Shown here: one piece after another, positions 1 to 11,403 of the stretch | Layout: every line of letters starts with the position of its first letter | Numbering within the stretch: the first letter of the stretch is position 1 | Assembly (NCBI GenBank): GCA_037042915.1 | Contig: CM073193.1 | Coordinates: 8,308,001 to 8,372,000, forward strand | Direction: 5' to 3' | Length of the DNA stretch: 64,000 nucleotides | Source: Auricularia sp. M13 | Lineage: Eukaryota > Basidiomycota > Agaricomycetes > Auriculariales > Auriculariaceae | Program-made: the position numbers and the translations under genes | Notes under the pieces: model-generated | The model's database searches: none | Told to the model about the DNA's origin: nothing | The model's input: the letters and a program-made list of their open reading frames with translations, nothing else

Positions 1-1410
1 GTGGCGCACTGACGCGTCACCCTGGCCAGCGACTCTCCACGGCCGACGCTTCCGCCCCGTCGACGATTGCACCGGACTCCGCCACGCTCGCCTCTGCATC
101 GCTCGGCGTCGCACTGGGACTGTACAGGTCACATTAAGCGAGAGGTTGCGGCTTGGCCCGGGAAACGCAGCCCCCGCACGAGGGCACGATCCGCCGTCCG
201 CCGCCGTTCCAGATGGCGCCCGATGGAAGCGTGGTCGGCGACAGTGGTTGAACAGAAGAACTCTGGCTCTGCATTGCGTGCGAATGGCTCTCGTTCCCGC
301 GCAGCCAGGCTCGGGCTTCCACGACGAGGTCAGGTCACTGCCGAATCCCGCCCGAGGCACGCGCTATCGCTTGAAGGAAAAGTCGGGAATGGGTGTGGAT
401 TGGTTACGGGCTCGATGCGCCCGTCGCGATCAATCACTGCGCGGGGCCGGGGGCGACGCAAGAAGAGCGAGGAAGCGTAGGAGGGCCGGAGCAGCAGTAG
501 GCGGCCGATGAACCGCGAGCGAAGCCGGAGACACTGCAAGAGCGATGGGCAGTTCCATCCGGGTCATTTCCAAACACGTTCCGAGCACAATCTGCGCGGA
601 AGAAGCTTGTAAGCAGAAGGAGTGTGTGTCATAGGATGGAAGAACAATACTGTGTCAACCAGCGCAGCTACTTTGCGCATCAACACGACAAGTTCTTCGT
701 CAAGCATACGAGCCTCCTTCTCGACATCCTCTAGCGAAACCGCAAAGAGCGCCTGTTTTGGGCGTCGTCGCGCTATCGAGACATTCCAAGTCCTCGGTAA
801 TCGTGCAAATTGTTCACGGATAGGCAGTGCCTGCTGCTTGACGAAGCGCGCCACAAATGTGTGCTATATCCCTCCAGAATCAATGACCGGTTCGTACTGG
901 GACGATGCTGTGACCAGCCTTGAGCGGTTCGGGCGCGCGCGGCGGATGAAGAATTTGTCGGCGCTGTGAACGAAGGCGTTGCCGTTGTGCTTGAAGTTGG
1001 CGAGGACAATGCCGTACACGTGGTGTATACAGTCAGCGCGGCGGCGTCTGACATGGGCACCTTCGCGGACGACGACACAGGCGAGGTGGAGCTGGCGGAC
1101 GGCGGCCGGGTCAACGTCGCGCGTTCTGGAGATGAAAAAACGTCGATACACAGTCACAGCGTCATGTCGCGCGGGCGCAGCAGTCCAACGCCGAGTCGTT
1201 GCATCGATTCTTGAGACTTGACGATGGGCTCGGCGACAGAGACAGCAGGAGCGCCTTCGCGGGAGTCTTTATGGCTGCTGTTGTGAGATCGTTGGCAACA
1301 GCAGCGTCAGCCTGGCGGAGCGCCTCAGTGATATGTCGCGCCCATTGTCGGTGCGTCAACGAGAGGAAAAGTGAAGCATCCAGGTTGGAGGTCAAGTGCC
1401 GAGCGTCGGA
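1..1410 (-). pseudogene. Decayed, internally deleted copy of the SUN-domain (Slp1-type) gene
   Basis: Read on the minus strand, this stretch matches pieces of the intact SUN-domain gene at 59817-62290 in the same order. Near 1180-1240 it has SPSPSSSLKNR, matching SPSPAPSLKDR of the intact exon 1. At about 900-1110 it has the Thr/Ser/Pro linker. At about 650-850 it has VEKEARMLDEELVVLMRKVA, the counterpart of the coiled-coil end. Near 400-450 it has SSLFLRRPRPRAV against SSLFVQRPRPRVV, and near 80-130 YSPSATPSDAE against FSPSPTPSDVE. The sequence that encodes the SUN beta-sandwich core is missing between the first two blocks. Several frame changes and stops lie between the blocks. The intron before the last exon is still present, so this is a DNA-level duplicate and not a retrocopy. 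The left end is cut by the window. Confidence 0.75.
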
Positions 1411-4274
1411 GTTGGCACGTTGCTCGCATCCTATTCAGACCATGCCCTGCCGACCCCAGATTGCGCACTGGGCGAGCTGTCGAGGTCGACATTGGCCGCC
1501 AAGGCTACGGCGCGTCGAGCGCGACTGCATTATTGCATTTTTTTTTTTGTTTTTTGTTTTTTTTTTGTTTTTAGAAACCTGACGGTTGTGGCCCGTGTTC
1601 CATCAAGAGCGACTTGAACGTCGGCACCGTCGCTCTGCTCGCCTTACCAGCCTGGTTGCCAGACGAAAGCAGTCATTCCCGGCGGTCTGCTGCCAACGCG
1701 GACGGTGCCTGTATGCCGTTCAATTGCGCCGCCAGCTAAGTGCGAGACGGTGTCGGATTCGACGACAAGATCACCGCTGTGCGGCCTTCGTCAGCCCAGC
1801 TCTAGGCCTGCATAACCCGTGACGCCTTGCGCGATGCGGAGCTTCGGTACGTATCTCTGGCCACTCCAGAAGCCGCGAATATGAATGTGTACCTGCACGT
1901 TCTTTGGCGACTCGCCGTCCTTCCCGCGCCGCCGTTGCGTATGCCAGCCTGTCGCCATCGTGTTCGCTGTTCAGGCTGGCCCGCAGCGGCGCTCATCAAG
2001 CGTTCAGTAAATGCCTTCACCTAGCGATCGCGTACTACGGGAGTCACGGGACATTGCACACCACCGATTCGACGCACCATGGACGGCTCATCGCGCAACG
2101 CCACGCCAGAGCCCTTCTCGTCCTCTGTGCGTCCGCCTGTGCGCGAGCACCGAGTCGTGCTCTGGTCATCAGTGGTGCATATCTCGTGGGACCGGCTCAC
2201 GCTGCAATCGGCGCGCGGCGATGTAGCGTCGCATTGTGGTAAGTCAGGCGCTTGCATGCTTGCATTTGTCTCACGTGCGACCTGCAGGCGGTCCTCGTAC
2301 AGGGACATCAGAATGCCCGCGTGTTCCTCAGTCATACGCTGACTACTCGTCGAGCATCCCGCGCCGCCGTCACACTCGTACCAAGGCGCTCACGCGCGGT
2401 TCGACATCATGTTAACGATTCTCCATTTGTGCAGGCCCGCCTTCGCTCAGAGATCGCGCTCGACGAGGACCCGCGGACCACGCGCGCCAGCATGACAATT
2501 TATTTCGCTGTGATCTATCTGGCGCCCGGGTTCGGCGGCCAGATATCAGCGATGCTGAGCGTCGGTGCGCGTCTTTGGTTATTCCAATCTCGCCTTGCGG
2601 CTGTGAATACCTGCTCATCCCTCATTTATACGCGGCCCGCTCACCGTACGTTCAGCGCCGCTGTCGCCTATCGTACCAATGCTCCGCCACCAATCCGTTC
2701 CTGTTGCCATCATATTCTCCGTCCATGCTGCTCGCTCATCGTCGCACATCACCCATTCGGCGCGCATCTTGGACGACCCCGTTGCGGAGCTCGCCGTCCA
2801 GCTATCAAGTGAGCTCGCCGTCCGTCAGGTGTGGGAGACCGTGCGCTGACCCGGGACTACGAGCGCGCATCACTTGTGGATTGGCTCGCGCTGCAACGTG
2901 CGTCGCGTCGTGGCAAGTCAGGTGTTGCATTTTTTTTTTTTTGCCTTTGTATCTCACGCGCAACCGCAGGAAAACGCAGGCGATTCTCGCAGCAACAGTG
3001 CGCATGGTCGCCCACTCATTTGCTGATGGAATTCAGAGCGCGAGACTAGTGCGTGCCCTAAGCATGAACCACCACTGGCAATGTCTAATCATCAATCTCG
3101 TCTTGCAGCGGAGACAGCGCGTATCGATGCCGTGCAGATGTCGAACGCGGGAGGAAAATTGGTATTATTGTGCGCTTCTAGGCTGCTGGAATGCATGCGA
3201 AGCTTCGAGTTGACCGCATTCAGGTGACCTTGTGTTTTCACGCGCACTAGGCGACGTCGAGGTCAAGATGACCATTCTCGAGTCGTCGCGGCCGACTAGA
3301 TGGAACATTGCACGATCTCGCGGAGGATGACGACTAATCTGTGTGCGCGTGCGATGGCGCTGCAGCGTGTTGCTCTCCATCCCGAACACAGCGAGTGCAT
3401 GGGCTATAGCCGCTGGCCGTGTCATCGTCGCGCCGCAGGTCGAGCTGCCGAGCATCGTTCCATGCCGCGCAGTCGCCTTCGGCGCGCCTCCGGCTCCACG
3501 GGACGTACGATGAACGGGCTATGAGCGGAAGATGAAACCAGTGGCAGGCCGACCGTGAGGTGCGCAGCCCGAGCCCAACGACGATAGCGAGCCTCGTATG
3601 CGAGGACAAGGCTGAAAATGCCTACAGTGTGGTCGGCAGTGCAGCGCGAGCCCGCCGCCTGGAGACAGCCGTGCTAGAATGCCGTGCGTAGGAGAATTCG
3701 TACCACACTTGCGAGGTCGGCAACAAGGAGAGGATTGCGCCGCTCATTGGTGCGACAGCCATCCGCTTCCCTTGCACATCGGACGGCATCGGGCTCTGTT
3801 GCGTCCGTGCGGTGTTTATGTGGCTGGCTCTGGCCGCTTTCTGCGGGTTTGTCCCGGCGGTGCGCAATCGAGGACGCCACAAGCCTTCTCTAATATGTCG
3901 ACTGAGACACTTTTCGCGGCAGCACGCATCTCACTTGAAGCGCCGAGTCCTAAATAGTCCCTCAACCGAGCCGCCGACGCCTGGGGTCACTGGCAGGATG
4001 CGTTCCTGCACCCCAAAAATGCGCTTTTCCGTGATTGGAGTCTTGTCTTCTCATTCGGCGGGACGTTGCACTGTGGAACGGTGGCCGTGTCTTCGCCAGG
4101 GCTCGCGGCTCCGGAATTGTATCTATCCCATTCCGTCGTGTTTGCACATCGGAACTGTCGCGCTTGCCCGGGTTCGCTACTCGCGCGTGCTGTTGCAAGT
4201 GCGCGCGGCATGCAATAAAGGCAGCGCTTCAACGCCGCACTGTTTTGGCGAGCTGCTTGCTGCTTTCCCCTCCC
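1411..4274. other. No supportable gene; decayed or non-coding stretch
   Basis: No reading frame here resembles a family I know. There is an impure T-run at about 1539-1573 and a T12 run near 2928. Two segments, about 2190-2290 and 2875-2975, look like diverged copies of each other: both have a CTGCAA core, then GYAAGTCAGG, then a CTCACGYGCRACCKGCAGG-like end. Intron-like signals occur but no long exon can be joined. The last few hundred bases should hold the promoter and 5' leader of the DUF2235-WD40 gene that starts at 4275. The frame stays open upstream of that ATG to about 4035, so a somewhat earlier start is possible. Confidence 0.4.
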
Positions 4275-7200
4275 ATGTCGCGCCCTCCTTCGCCTCCATC
4301 GAGAAACGTTCTCCAGGCTGACGCAGCGCCGTCCGCGCCTGCACCTACGACCACTGAGACTGCGCTGCCAATGGTTACTGAACCTGCAGGTCTGGTGGGA
4401 ATAAAACCGAGACGTTCAAGAGATCTGAGGGACACGACGAGTAGCTCTAGTTCCCTCCGCGACACGGACGATGTGCGCGCCGGAACAGCCCCGCGCGCGG
4501 CTCCGTCTGTCACTGCTGCTCCAGCTCCGCCTGTCGATAGTGTACCACCAACAGGACCCGGTCCCTCTCGCGAGCCGAAGACTGCAGCGTCAGCACCAGA
4601 TCCCCCAATCTGTCCGAAGTGCGGGAGTGGCGGCAAAGGGAAGCGGAATCTCGTCGTCTGCATCGACGGCACGTCGAACCAGTTCAGCAAGAAGGTCCGC
4701 TCCCGCGTCCACGCTCAGAATTACGTCTGATATATGCTGATTGACTCACCCAGAATACCAACATCGTCGAACTCTACAGCCGGCTCGTCAAGGATGGCAT
4801 TCAACTCACGTTCTACAACAGCGGGATTGGGACCTATGCGAAGCCGAGCTGGAAGTCGATGAGCTACCGCAAGCAGGTCATCGCCAACAAGTTGGACCTT
4901 GCTTTCGCACTGTGCGTTTTCGATCGAACTCACCGCTTGATATGAACTAATACCTTGCAAGCCGATTCGAGAAGATCATCATCAGTGCCTATGCCTGGCT
5001 CGTCGATAATTACCAGGAAGGCGATAGGATTTTCCTATTCGGTGCGCAACGCGGGAATCCTTGACGCACCGCTTACGCTCCGAGGCAGGGTTTTCCCGCG
5101 GCGCGTACCAAGTTCGCGCGCTGGCAGCGATGATCGAGACTGTTAGTCCATTCATATCTCTGTCTTCGACGTTTCTCATTCGTACCAGGTCGGTCTCCTC
5201 CACAAGGGAAACAATGATCAGATTCCATTGTGAGTTTGCTGATGCAGGCGTTGCCAAATCTGATTCCACCAGCGCATACGAGCTCTACGCTGCTTCGGGA
5301 AAGGACGATGCACCGTCTTCGACGCTCATAGAGCGTATTACCCAATCCTCTTGGGTGCGACGTGTTGTGTCTCAGACCAAGTCCATGCGTCGGAAACTTC
5401 ACGACGAGCTCGCCAGCGTTCTCCCTCGGAGCAAAGACAGAGAAGCAACAGTCATTGAGGGCGAGGCTGCGCCGTCCGTTCCCTTTCCTGCCTCGCGGTG
5501 GCGTGGGAAAATGCGCAAGGTCTTTGGAAAAATGTCCGCAGACAGGCCTCGTGAAATCCCGCGCCCGAAACCTCGCGCGGCGAAACCTCGCGCGGCAGAG
5601 GCGAGGCTGAGCTCGGACTGGGATTATTGGACTTTACAGCAGCGGTTCAAGAATACATTCTCCCGCGAAGTCGGTGTCCATTTCGTTGGCGCATGGTGGG
5701 TCCTGGTATGCTGATGGCGCTGTTCATTTCTCATACCTAAGCAGGGATACGGTTTCCTCGGTTGGGTTTATCAGAGACAAGACTCTGCCAGGAACGACGG
5801 ACGGCATGCAGTCTGTGTGCTACTTCCGCCATGCCCTCGCACTTCACGAGTACCGTGTCAAGTTTCTGCCTGAATACGCGAATGGGGGTGATGGTCCCGA
5901 CGAGCATGCTACTGTGCCTCAGGGTGGAAGTCCGCCGCATACCAAGGAAGTCTGGTTTACGGGATCCCACTCGGATATGTACGTAGATTTTACACTGTTC
6001 CTATGACAGGTTCTGACGTCTGTGGCATGATAGTGGGGGTGGAAGCTCCGCAAACAGAAGGCTTGACCTGTTCGGGCCATCACTGCGTTGGATGTCGCGG
6101 GAAGCCACCATTGCCGGGCTGAAGTTCGAGGATAAGCAACGCCACTGGGCTAATGGTCGTGTCTCGCAGTCAATGACTTCGATTTGGAAAGTCATTGAAT
6201 GCTTGCCCATCAAGCGACTGTCCTACAAAGGCCCACACTCTGTCTCATGGTGGTGAGTCCGTCGCGCCCATTGACGATTATATTTTGACTCTGGCGTCAG
6301 GCCACACGTCTGCGCTGATCGTCGCATCCGGCCAGGCCAGCTTGTGCATCAGACCGTCTACGAAGAGTGTGAGACAGATGGCCTCCCGGAGTTCGTGCAA
6401 ATGGAAACAGACGAGTACACCATATCGAAAAGGCTCGTCATCTCGTCTCCTGAAAAGATCTGGGAGAGAGGAATACTTTGGGAAGATGAGGATTTATCAC
6501 AACTGGAGACCCTCTTGTTGTCAGGTGTGCACGATGTTGCCTTCCTAACATTCTCTCAATGTTTCATGTAGAGATTGGCCGTCGATCGTTGGGTGAATTT
6601 GCTGGGGAGATAAATGAATCCATTGGCGCGATGGCCCACTTCTGTCAGCAACACAAGGAGACCGACGCTGCCCGCTCCAAAAGACTCTTGGAAGAGCTAT
6701 ATTTATTCCAGAATAGGATCTCATACCGCTCATTCGACTCGCACAATCGCATGATACCACTGAGCACTGTCCTCGGGACGGCGCCTGCGGACACATATGG
6801 TGAGACTGAAATGCGATTCAACAGCAGGGATGCTCATGAGCACGCAGTGACCTATCCCTTCTTCGTTGGCGGTCATAATGATGAGGTCTCTTCTCTTGCG
6901 TTTCTGTCCCCGCAGCTGGTTGTGTCCGGCTCATGGGATCGCACCCTTCGCATTTGGAATATCGAAACCGGAGAAGCCGTCGGTGATCCGTTGACGGGGC
7001 ACACTGACGGAATCCACTGTGTTGCTGTCTCACTGGACGGCAGTCTCGTCGCGTCTGGCTCCACAGACGGCACCATACGCACGTGGAGGATTGATGCCGG
7101 AAAGTTTGTTGGCGAAGGCCTTGTCATGCAAGCGGACGGCATGAACTGGGTTCTCTCAGTTGCGTTCTCGCCCGATGGACTGCGGATTGTTTCTGGCTCT

Positions 7201-7776
7201 GCGAACGGAGCGCTCCGCATGTGGGACGCTGCGACCGGGCAGCAGGTCGGAAACGCAATGGAGGGGCATTCTGGATCGGTATCGTCGGTTGCATTCTCCC
7301 CGGACGGTGCACGCATCGCATCCGGCTCAAGCGACCAGACCGTGCGATTATGGGATGCTGAGACACTTCAACCTCTCGGTGATCCTCTGACTGGACACAC
7401 GGACTTTGTGTTTTCCGTCTCATTCTCCCCGGACGGCGTCTCTATCGCTTCTGGCAGCGTCGACGAGACGGTCCGAATCTGGAACGCAGACTCTCGCCAG
7501 CTGATGCACACACTGTCAGGGCATACTGACTGGGTCCGTTCCATTACATACTCACCAAGCGGACGGCACATTGCATCAGCTTCAGATGACAAGACAGTGC
7601 GAATATGGGATGCGGTCACGGGAGAGGCAATCGGTGTGCTCAAGGGGCACACCAACTGTGTCAGTTCGGTCGCGTTTTTTCCAGACGGCACGCGGATAGC
7701 GTCGGGATCATGGGACCGAACTGTACGCATTTGGGATCGCATTCCTGTCACGAAGTTAGCTACGGACACGGCATGA
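4275..7776 (+). CDS. DUF2235 (Tle1-like lipase) - WD40 fusion protein, copy A
   Basis: Ten exons close into 1018 aa: 4275-4694, 4754-4911, 4962-5041, 5089-5141, 5189-5229, 5273-5695, 5745-5978, 6034-6252, 6301-6524, 6572-7776. The N-terminal ~120 residues are Ser/Pro/Ala-rich and end in a CPKC motif. The DUF2235 alpha/beta-hydrolase follows, opening with VVCIDGTSNQF. By family knowledge of Tle1 phospholipase effectors, the triad should be Ser222 (GFSRGA), Asp393 (WDTV) and His467 (HSDIGGG); all three are present. From about residue 717 there are seven WD40 blades with HET-E-like repeats (SVAFSPDG, ASGS, TVRIWD). No signal peptide or membrane segment is evident, so it is probably cytosolic. 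Propeller binding that controls a lipase is inference. It is close kin of the gene at 11404-14892 and intact by sequence. The start is the first in-frame ATG that matches the layout of copy B. Confidence 0.85.
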
Positions 7777-8314
7777 ATTGTACAGTACGAGGAGAATGCC
7801 TCATCATTAGATGTCGTGCTTCGCTGTGCTGCAGGGTGGCAGCATTATCTATCTCAGGCCAAGTGATGCCGCGGTGCGCGCAGGGTGAAGCGATAATCTT
7901 GTTCTAGTTCTGACATTGAGCTGCGGGTCTGCCTTGCGTGTTGCAAGCTTCTCACCATTGCTGACTAAGCAAAGCCCTCGAGCAAGAAATTGAAAACAAA
8001 AGTAAGTACAGACGGGGGACACCGCGGGTCAGACGTGAGGTAAGTATTGGGAATTATGATTAAGCTGGGGAAATGGTGGGTAAATCGGTAGGAAGATGCG
8101 GGGCTGGTGGCCGATGCATTCCAGTCTCGTGAGCAAACGAGTCTGCGACAACAGCGATCGTTCTGGTTATCTCTTCTACAGATCTTGCCGTTCGCAATGT
8201 AGTAGTGCAGTTCAAGTGAGCTGGAGCCATGTGTTAGCGATGTATTCCGACCCGTAACTGGTAGTGTAAAACAAGATAGCGAGCGACAACAGGAGCCGTT
8301 TTTGTCTCTAGATT
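7777..8314. other. Intergenic, convergent 3' regions
   Basis: This is the gap between the stop of the DUF2235-WD40 gene A (plus) and the stop of ERG2 (minus). I see no coding sequence of its own here. It should hold the two 3' untranslated regions. Confidence 0.5.
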
Positions 8315-9155
8315 TTAGATCTTGCCATTGAGCAGGTTGCGGATCATCTCGCGGCCGGTGATGCGGACGGTGTGGTAGGCGGAGATGAAGTCGAGCGTGG
8401 AGAAGAGGGCGTCGGCGAAGCCGAAGGGCAGCATGGGCGGGATCCAGCCGCGCGCGTACTCGAGCGCCCAGCAGCCCTCGTGCATCTTGTACTGCTTGAC
8501 GACGCCGCGCGGGAGGTGGTGCACGCTGCCGGCTGGGTACACCTATGTCGCGCGAGCAGGAAGTGAGCGGAGATAAGAAAAGACAAAGCGGAGGACGGAC
8601 CTCCTTGTCAAGGGCGCCTGGTGCAAAGGCCCACTCCTCGCCCTCGAGGATGTTGAAATAGTCGTCGGCCGTGTGACGGCCGGTGTGACCCTCAGTGCCG
8701 AGCGGGGTGCCAAAGATGATGAGATACTCAGTAATGCTGGCGTGAATGAGGTACATGGCGCCCATTGCGCCGCCAGCATTATTGAACACCCACTCGTCGG
8801 GCGTCTGCACCGCGGTAGCCGGCTCCGAAAGCAGACGCACGTTGACCGTCTGCTCGCCGTGCGTCTTTGCGAGCGTGCTGACAATCGTATTGATGACGGC
8901 GCGCGTGTCGTTCGGGTGCGCCGCTAACGCCGAGCGCGACAGGGCGTGCAGCTCCTCGGGGTCGAAGATATACCAGCGGTGCTTGATGGTGTCGAGGTAG
9001 GCGCCGGTGCCGACGAGCACAAAGACGATGCAGGCGAGCGCGAGCCACAGCCTGAGCGGGTCCGCGGCTTTCCTGCGCGCTGCTGGCGGCTTTTTGAGCG
9101 ACACCGAGGGCCGTATGGGGGGCGCGGCGCTGGAGCCCTTGCCCTTGCTCGACAT
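8315..9155 (-). CDS. ERG2: C-8 sterol isomerase (ERG2 / sigma-1 receptor family)
   Basis: Two exons (9155-8601 and 8542-8315) give 260 aa. ERG2 moves the sterol double bond from C8 to C7 (fecosterol to episterol) in ergosterol synthesis at the ER. The protein has a basic, Pro-rich N-terminus and one hydrophobic anchor at about residues 35-55 (LWLALACIVFVLVGTGAYLD). The conserved core follows, including YIFDPEELHAL, EWVFNNAGGAMGAM, GTPLGTEGHTGRHTADDYF and the HLPRG-KQYKM segment. The C-terminal hydrophobic stretch has the GWIPPMLPFGFADALFSTLD signature. The one intron has a GTCCGT donor and splits the frame after DKE. It is divergent from the WBP11-family gene with only 108 bp between start codons. 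It is somewhat longer than yeast Erg2 because of the N-terminus. Confidence 0.95.
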
Positions 9156-9263
9156 CGCTGTGCAGTATGCAAGTGGTACGACGCGAAAGTCGAAAGAGCG
9201 GCGAAACGCGCCGGTGTTGGCCGACGCTATCTCCGCCCGACATCCTGACTCCGACGGCGACCC
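9156..9263. promoter_or_regulatory. Shared ERG2 / WBP11 divergent promoter
   Basis: Only 108 bp separate the two start codons, so both promoters and both 5' leaders must overlap or lie inside the first exons. I see no TATA box in it. Confidence 0.6.
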
Positions 9264-10973
9264 ATGGCGAAGGCGAACCTTAACCCCGCAGAGGCACACC
9301 GTACGCGCCGTGCCTTGCATGCAGTCGCTGGCTAACTCGTTCCTTGAGGCAAGGCGTTGCAGAAGAAGGAGGTCAAGAAGAACAAGGCCGCGCGCAAGAC
9401 CAACCGCGATGCCGCCATTGCCAAAAAGGACACCTTCGAGCTCGAGGAGAGCATCCGCAAGCTGACTGAGCAGGGTATGCGCATTATTATGCGTATATAT
9501 GCAGTTCCAGGCTGACTGTATGCCGCGTAGAGGACGCGGGCAAGCTCTCGGCGGACGACGCGCAGCGGCTCAAGGACCAGCGGTTCGAGCTCGCGCGTAT
9601 AAAGAAGATCAAAGAGGCCTATATCAAGGACCATCCCGACGAGGCCCACAAGGTCTACCGCTCTGCCCCGCGCGTCAAGCAGGACGCACAGGAGGCGCCG
9701 CGCGGACGCGACGGCCGCAAGCTCCGCACGCGCAGGATATTCGACGAGAAGACGGGTCTCCCGCGGCATCCCGAACGCTCGCTGTATTATGACCCGGTTA
9801 TGAACCCATATGGTGTCCCGCCGCCTGGAATGCCGTACGCGGAGCGACGTGAGTGCTTGTGCTTGCGATCGGTACTCTGGCTTATGATGTGCAGCGCTCT
9901 TACCGGGCGAGGTTGACAGCGAAGCGGAAGATGAGAGCTCAGGTATGCCCGTCCATGTGGTATTAGTATTATTTCTGACCTGTTACAGAGGATGAGCAGG
10001 ACGAGGATGACGACGACGACATTCCCATGCCGCCCGACCATGATCCCGAGCTGGACGACATACCCATGCCAGAAGGGCCGCCTCCCGGCGCAGAGGACGA
10101 CGCTGACTGTAAGCTACTCTTCTCACCATATATCGCGCATAATTCTGACATCTATCAGTCGTGCCGCCATTACCAGACGGCCCGCCGCCGCTGCCTTCAG
10201 AACCGCCGCCATTACCGCCCGCTGCTCCGCCATTACCGCTGAGTGCACCGCCGTTACCTTTGGGCGCACCTCCAGGATTCATCCCGCCCCCGCCGCCGGG
10301 CGGTCCGCCCGTCTTCCAGCAAGGATTTGTCCCTCCCCCGCCGCCAGGCTTTCCACCTGGCGCACCAGGGCTCATCCCACCCCCGCCGCCAGGCGGACCA
10401 CCCTGTTTCGCAGTCCCTCCGCCTCCGCCAGGTTTATCTATACCGCCGCCTCCGCCCGGTGGCCCGCCCGGTTTCGCAATACCGCCCCCACCCCCAGGCG
10501 GGCCGCCTGGCTTCGCGATACCGCCACCTCCGCCTGGCGCGCCGCCTTACGCGGCGCAGTACTACCCTCCTCCTCCTCCGCCTCTATCCGCGTTCTACGC
10601 ACAACCGCCGCTCCCTTCTTCTGCCCCGCAAGCCCATACACACTCACACGCCAACCCACCTCTCCCTCCTCCCGCTAACACACGTCCCCCACCCGCGCAC
10701 ACGCCCTTCATCCCCCCGCCGAGCGCGCACCTCCCGCGCCGGCCGGACGCGCCGCCCGCGGTGATCGCCGCGGAGCCCGAGCTGCGCGACCTGCGCAAGG
10801 AGGCCACGGCGTTCGTCCCCGCCGCGCTGCGCAAGGCCAAACGCAAAGCCGGTGATGTTGCCGGTGGAGTGGGGAAGGGCGTGGAGGCTGCGCAGGGTGC
10901 GGACGGTGTTGATGAGGCGCTGCGGCCGCCGGATTTGGGGGAGGCGCTGAGGAAGAAGGTTAGGAAGGAATAG
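9264..10973 (+). CDS. WBP11-family pre-mRNA splicing factor, proline-rich
   Basis: Six exons close into 487 aa: 9264-9300, 9349-9474, 9531-9848, 9895-9942, 9989-10108, 10159-10973. The N-terminus (MAKANLNPAEAHR, then KALQKKEVKKNKAARKTNRD) is the Wbp11 domain, a basic helix typical of WW-domain-binding protein 11, a nuclear spliceosome-associated protein. The middle carries an Arg/Lys-rich stretch and a DEKTGLPRHPERS segment. An acidic run (EDEQDEDDDDD) and DDIPMPEGPPP, as in WBP11, follow. About 200 residues of Pro/Gly repeats of the PPPPPGGPP type then make WW/SH3-type ligands. The C-terminus (LRDLRKEATAFVPAALRKAK) matches the conserved WBP11 tail. It is divergent from ERG2. Confidence 0.85.
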
Positions 10974-11403
10974 GGCGATGGGATGGGAGTATCTGAACGG
11001 ACAGAAGTGTGCGGTTCAATTAGAGGTATTACTGCAGCGATTCATGATCAAGGTTGATATGCGACTCGCACAGCTGACAGCGTATTAACATTTCAGGTCT
11101 GAATCTGACCTTTCGAAGATTCCTCGTAGTCGCATTGGCGATGCGTGGACAGGCGCTGTGCGCTGTGTCAGTCTACAACCTCGCGATTCCGCGCTGTCTC
11201 CGACGAGTTGTTCTCTGCGTCCGTTATGTTCGCTGATCGTTGTTCATAACTTCCGAGTCATTCTCCCGACTGAACAAAGGCACCGCAAGGCTGCGGTCTT
11301 CGAACCATACTTACTAGAAACAACGCACTGCAGCGTGTTTGTCCCAGCTGTAATACTGTATTCTCCCTGCCACTACGCACGCGGAATCGCTGGGGCACAT
11401 GCG
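10974..11403. other. Intergenic, upstream of DUF2235-WD40 gene B
   Basis: This is the 430-bp gap after the WBP11 stop. It must carry that gene's terminator and the promoter of the next gene. The reading frame of gene B is open back to about 11158, but the residues there show no likeness to gene A, so I keep the ATG at 11404. Confidence 0.45.
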
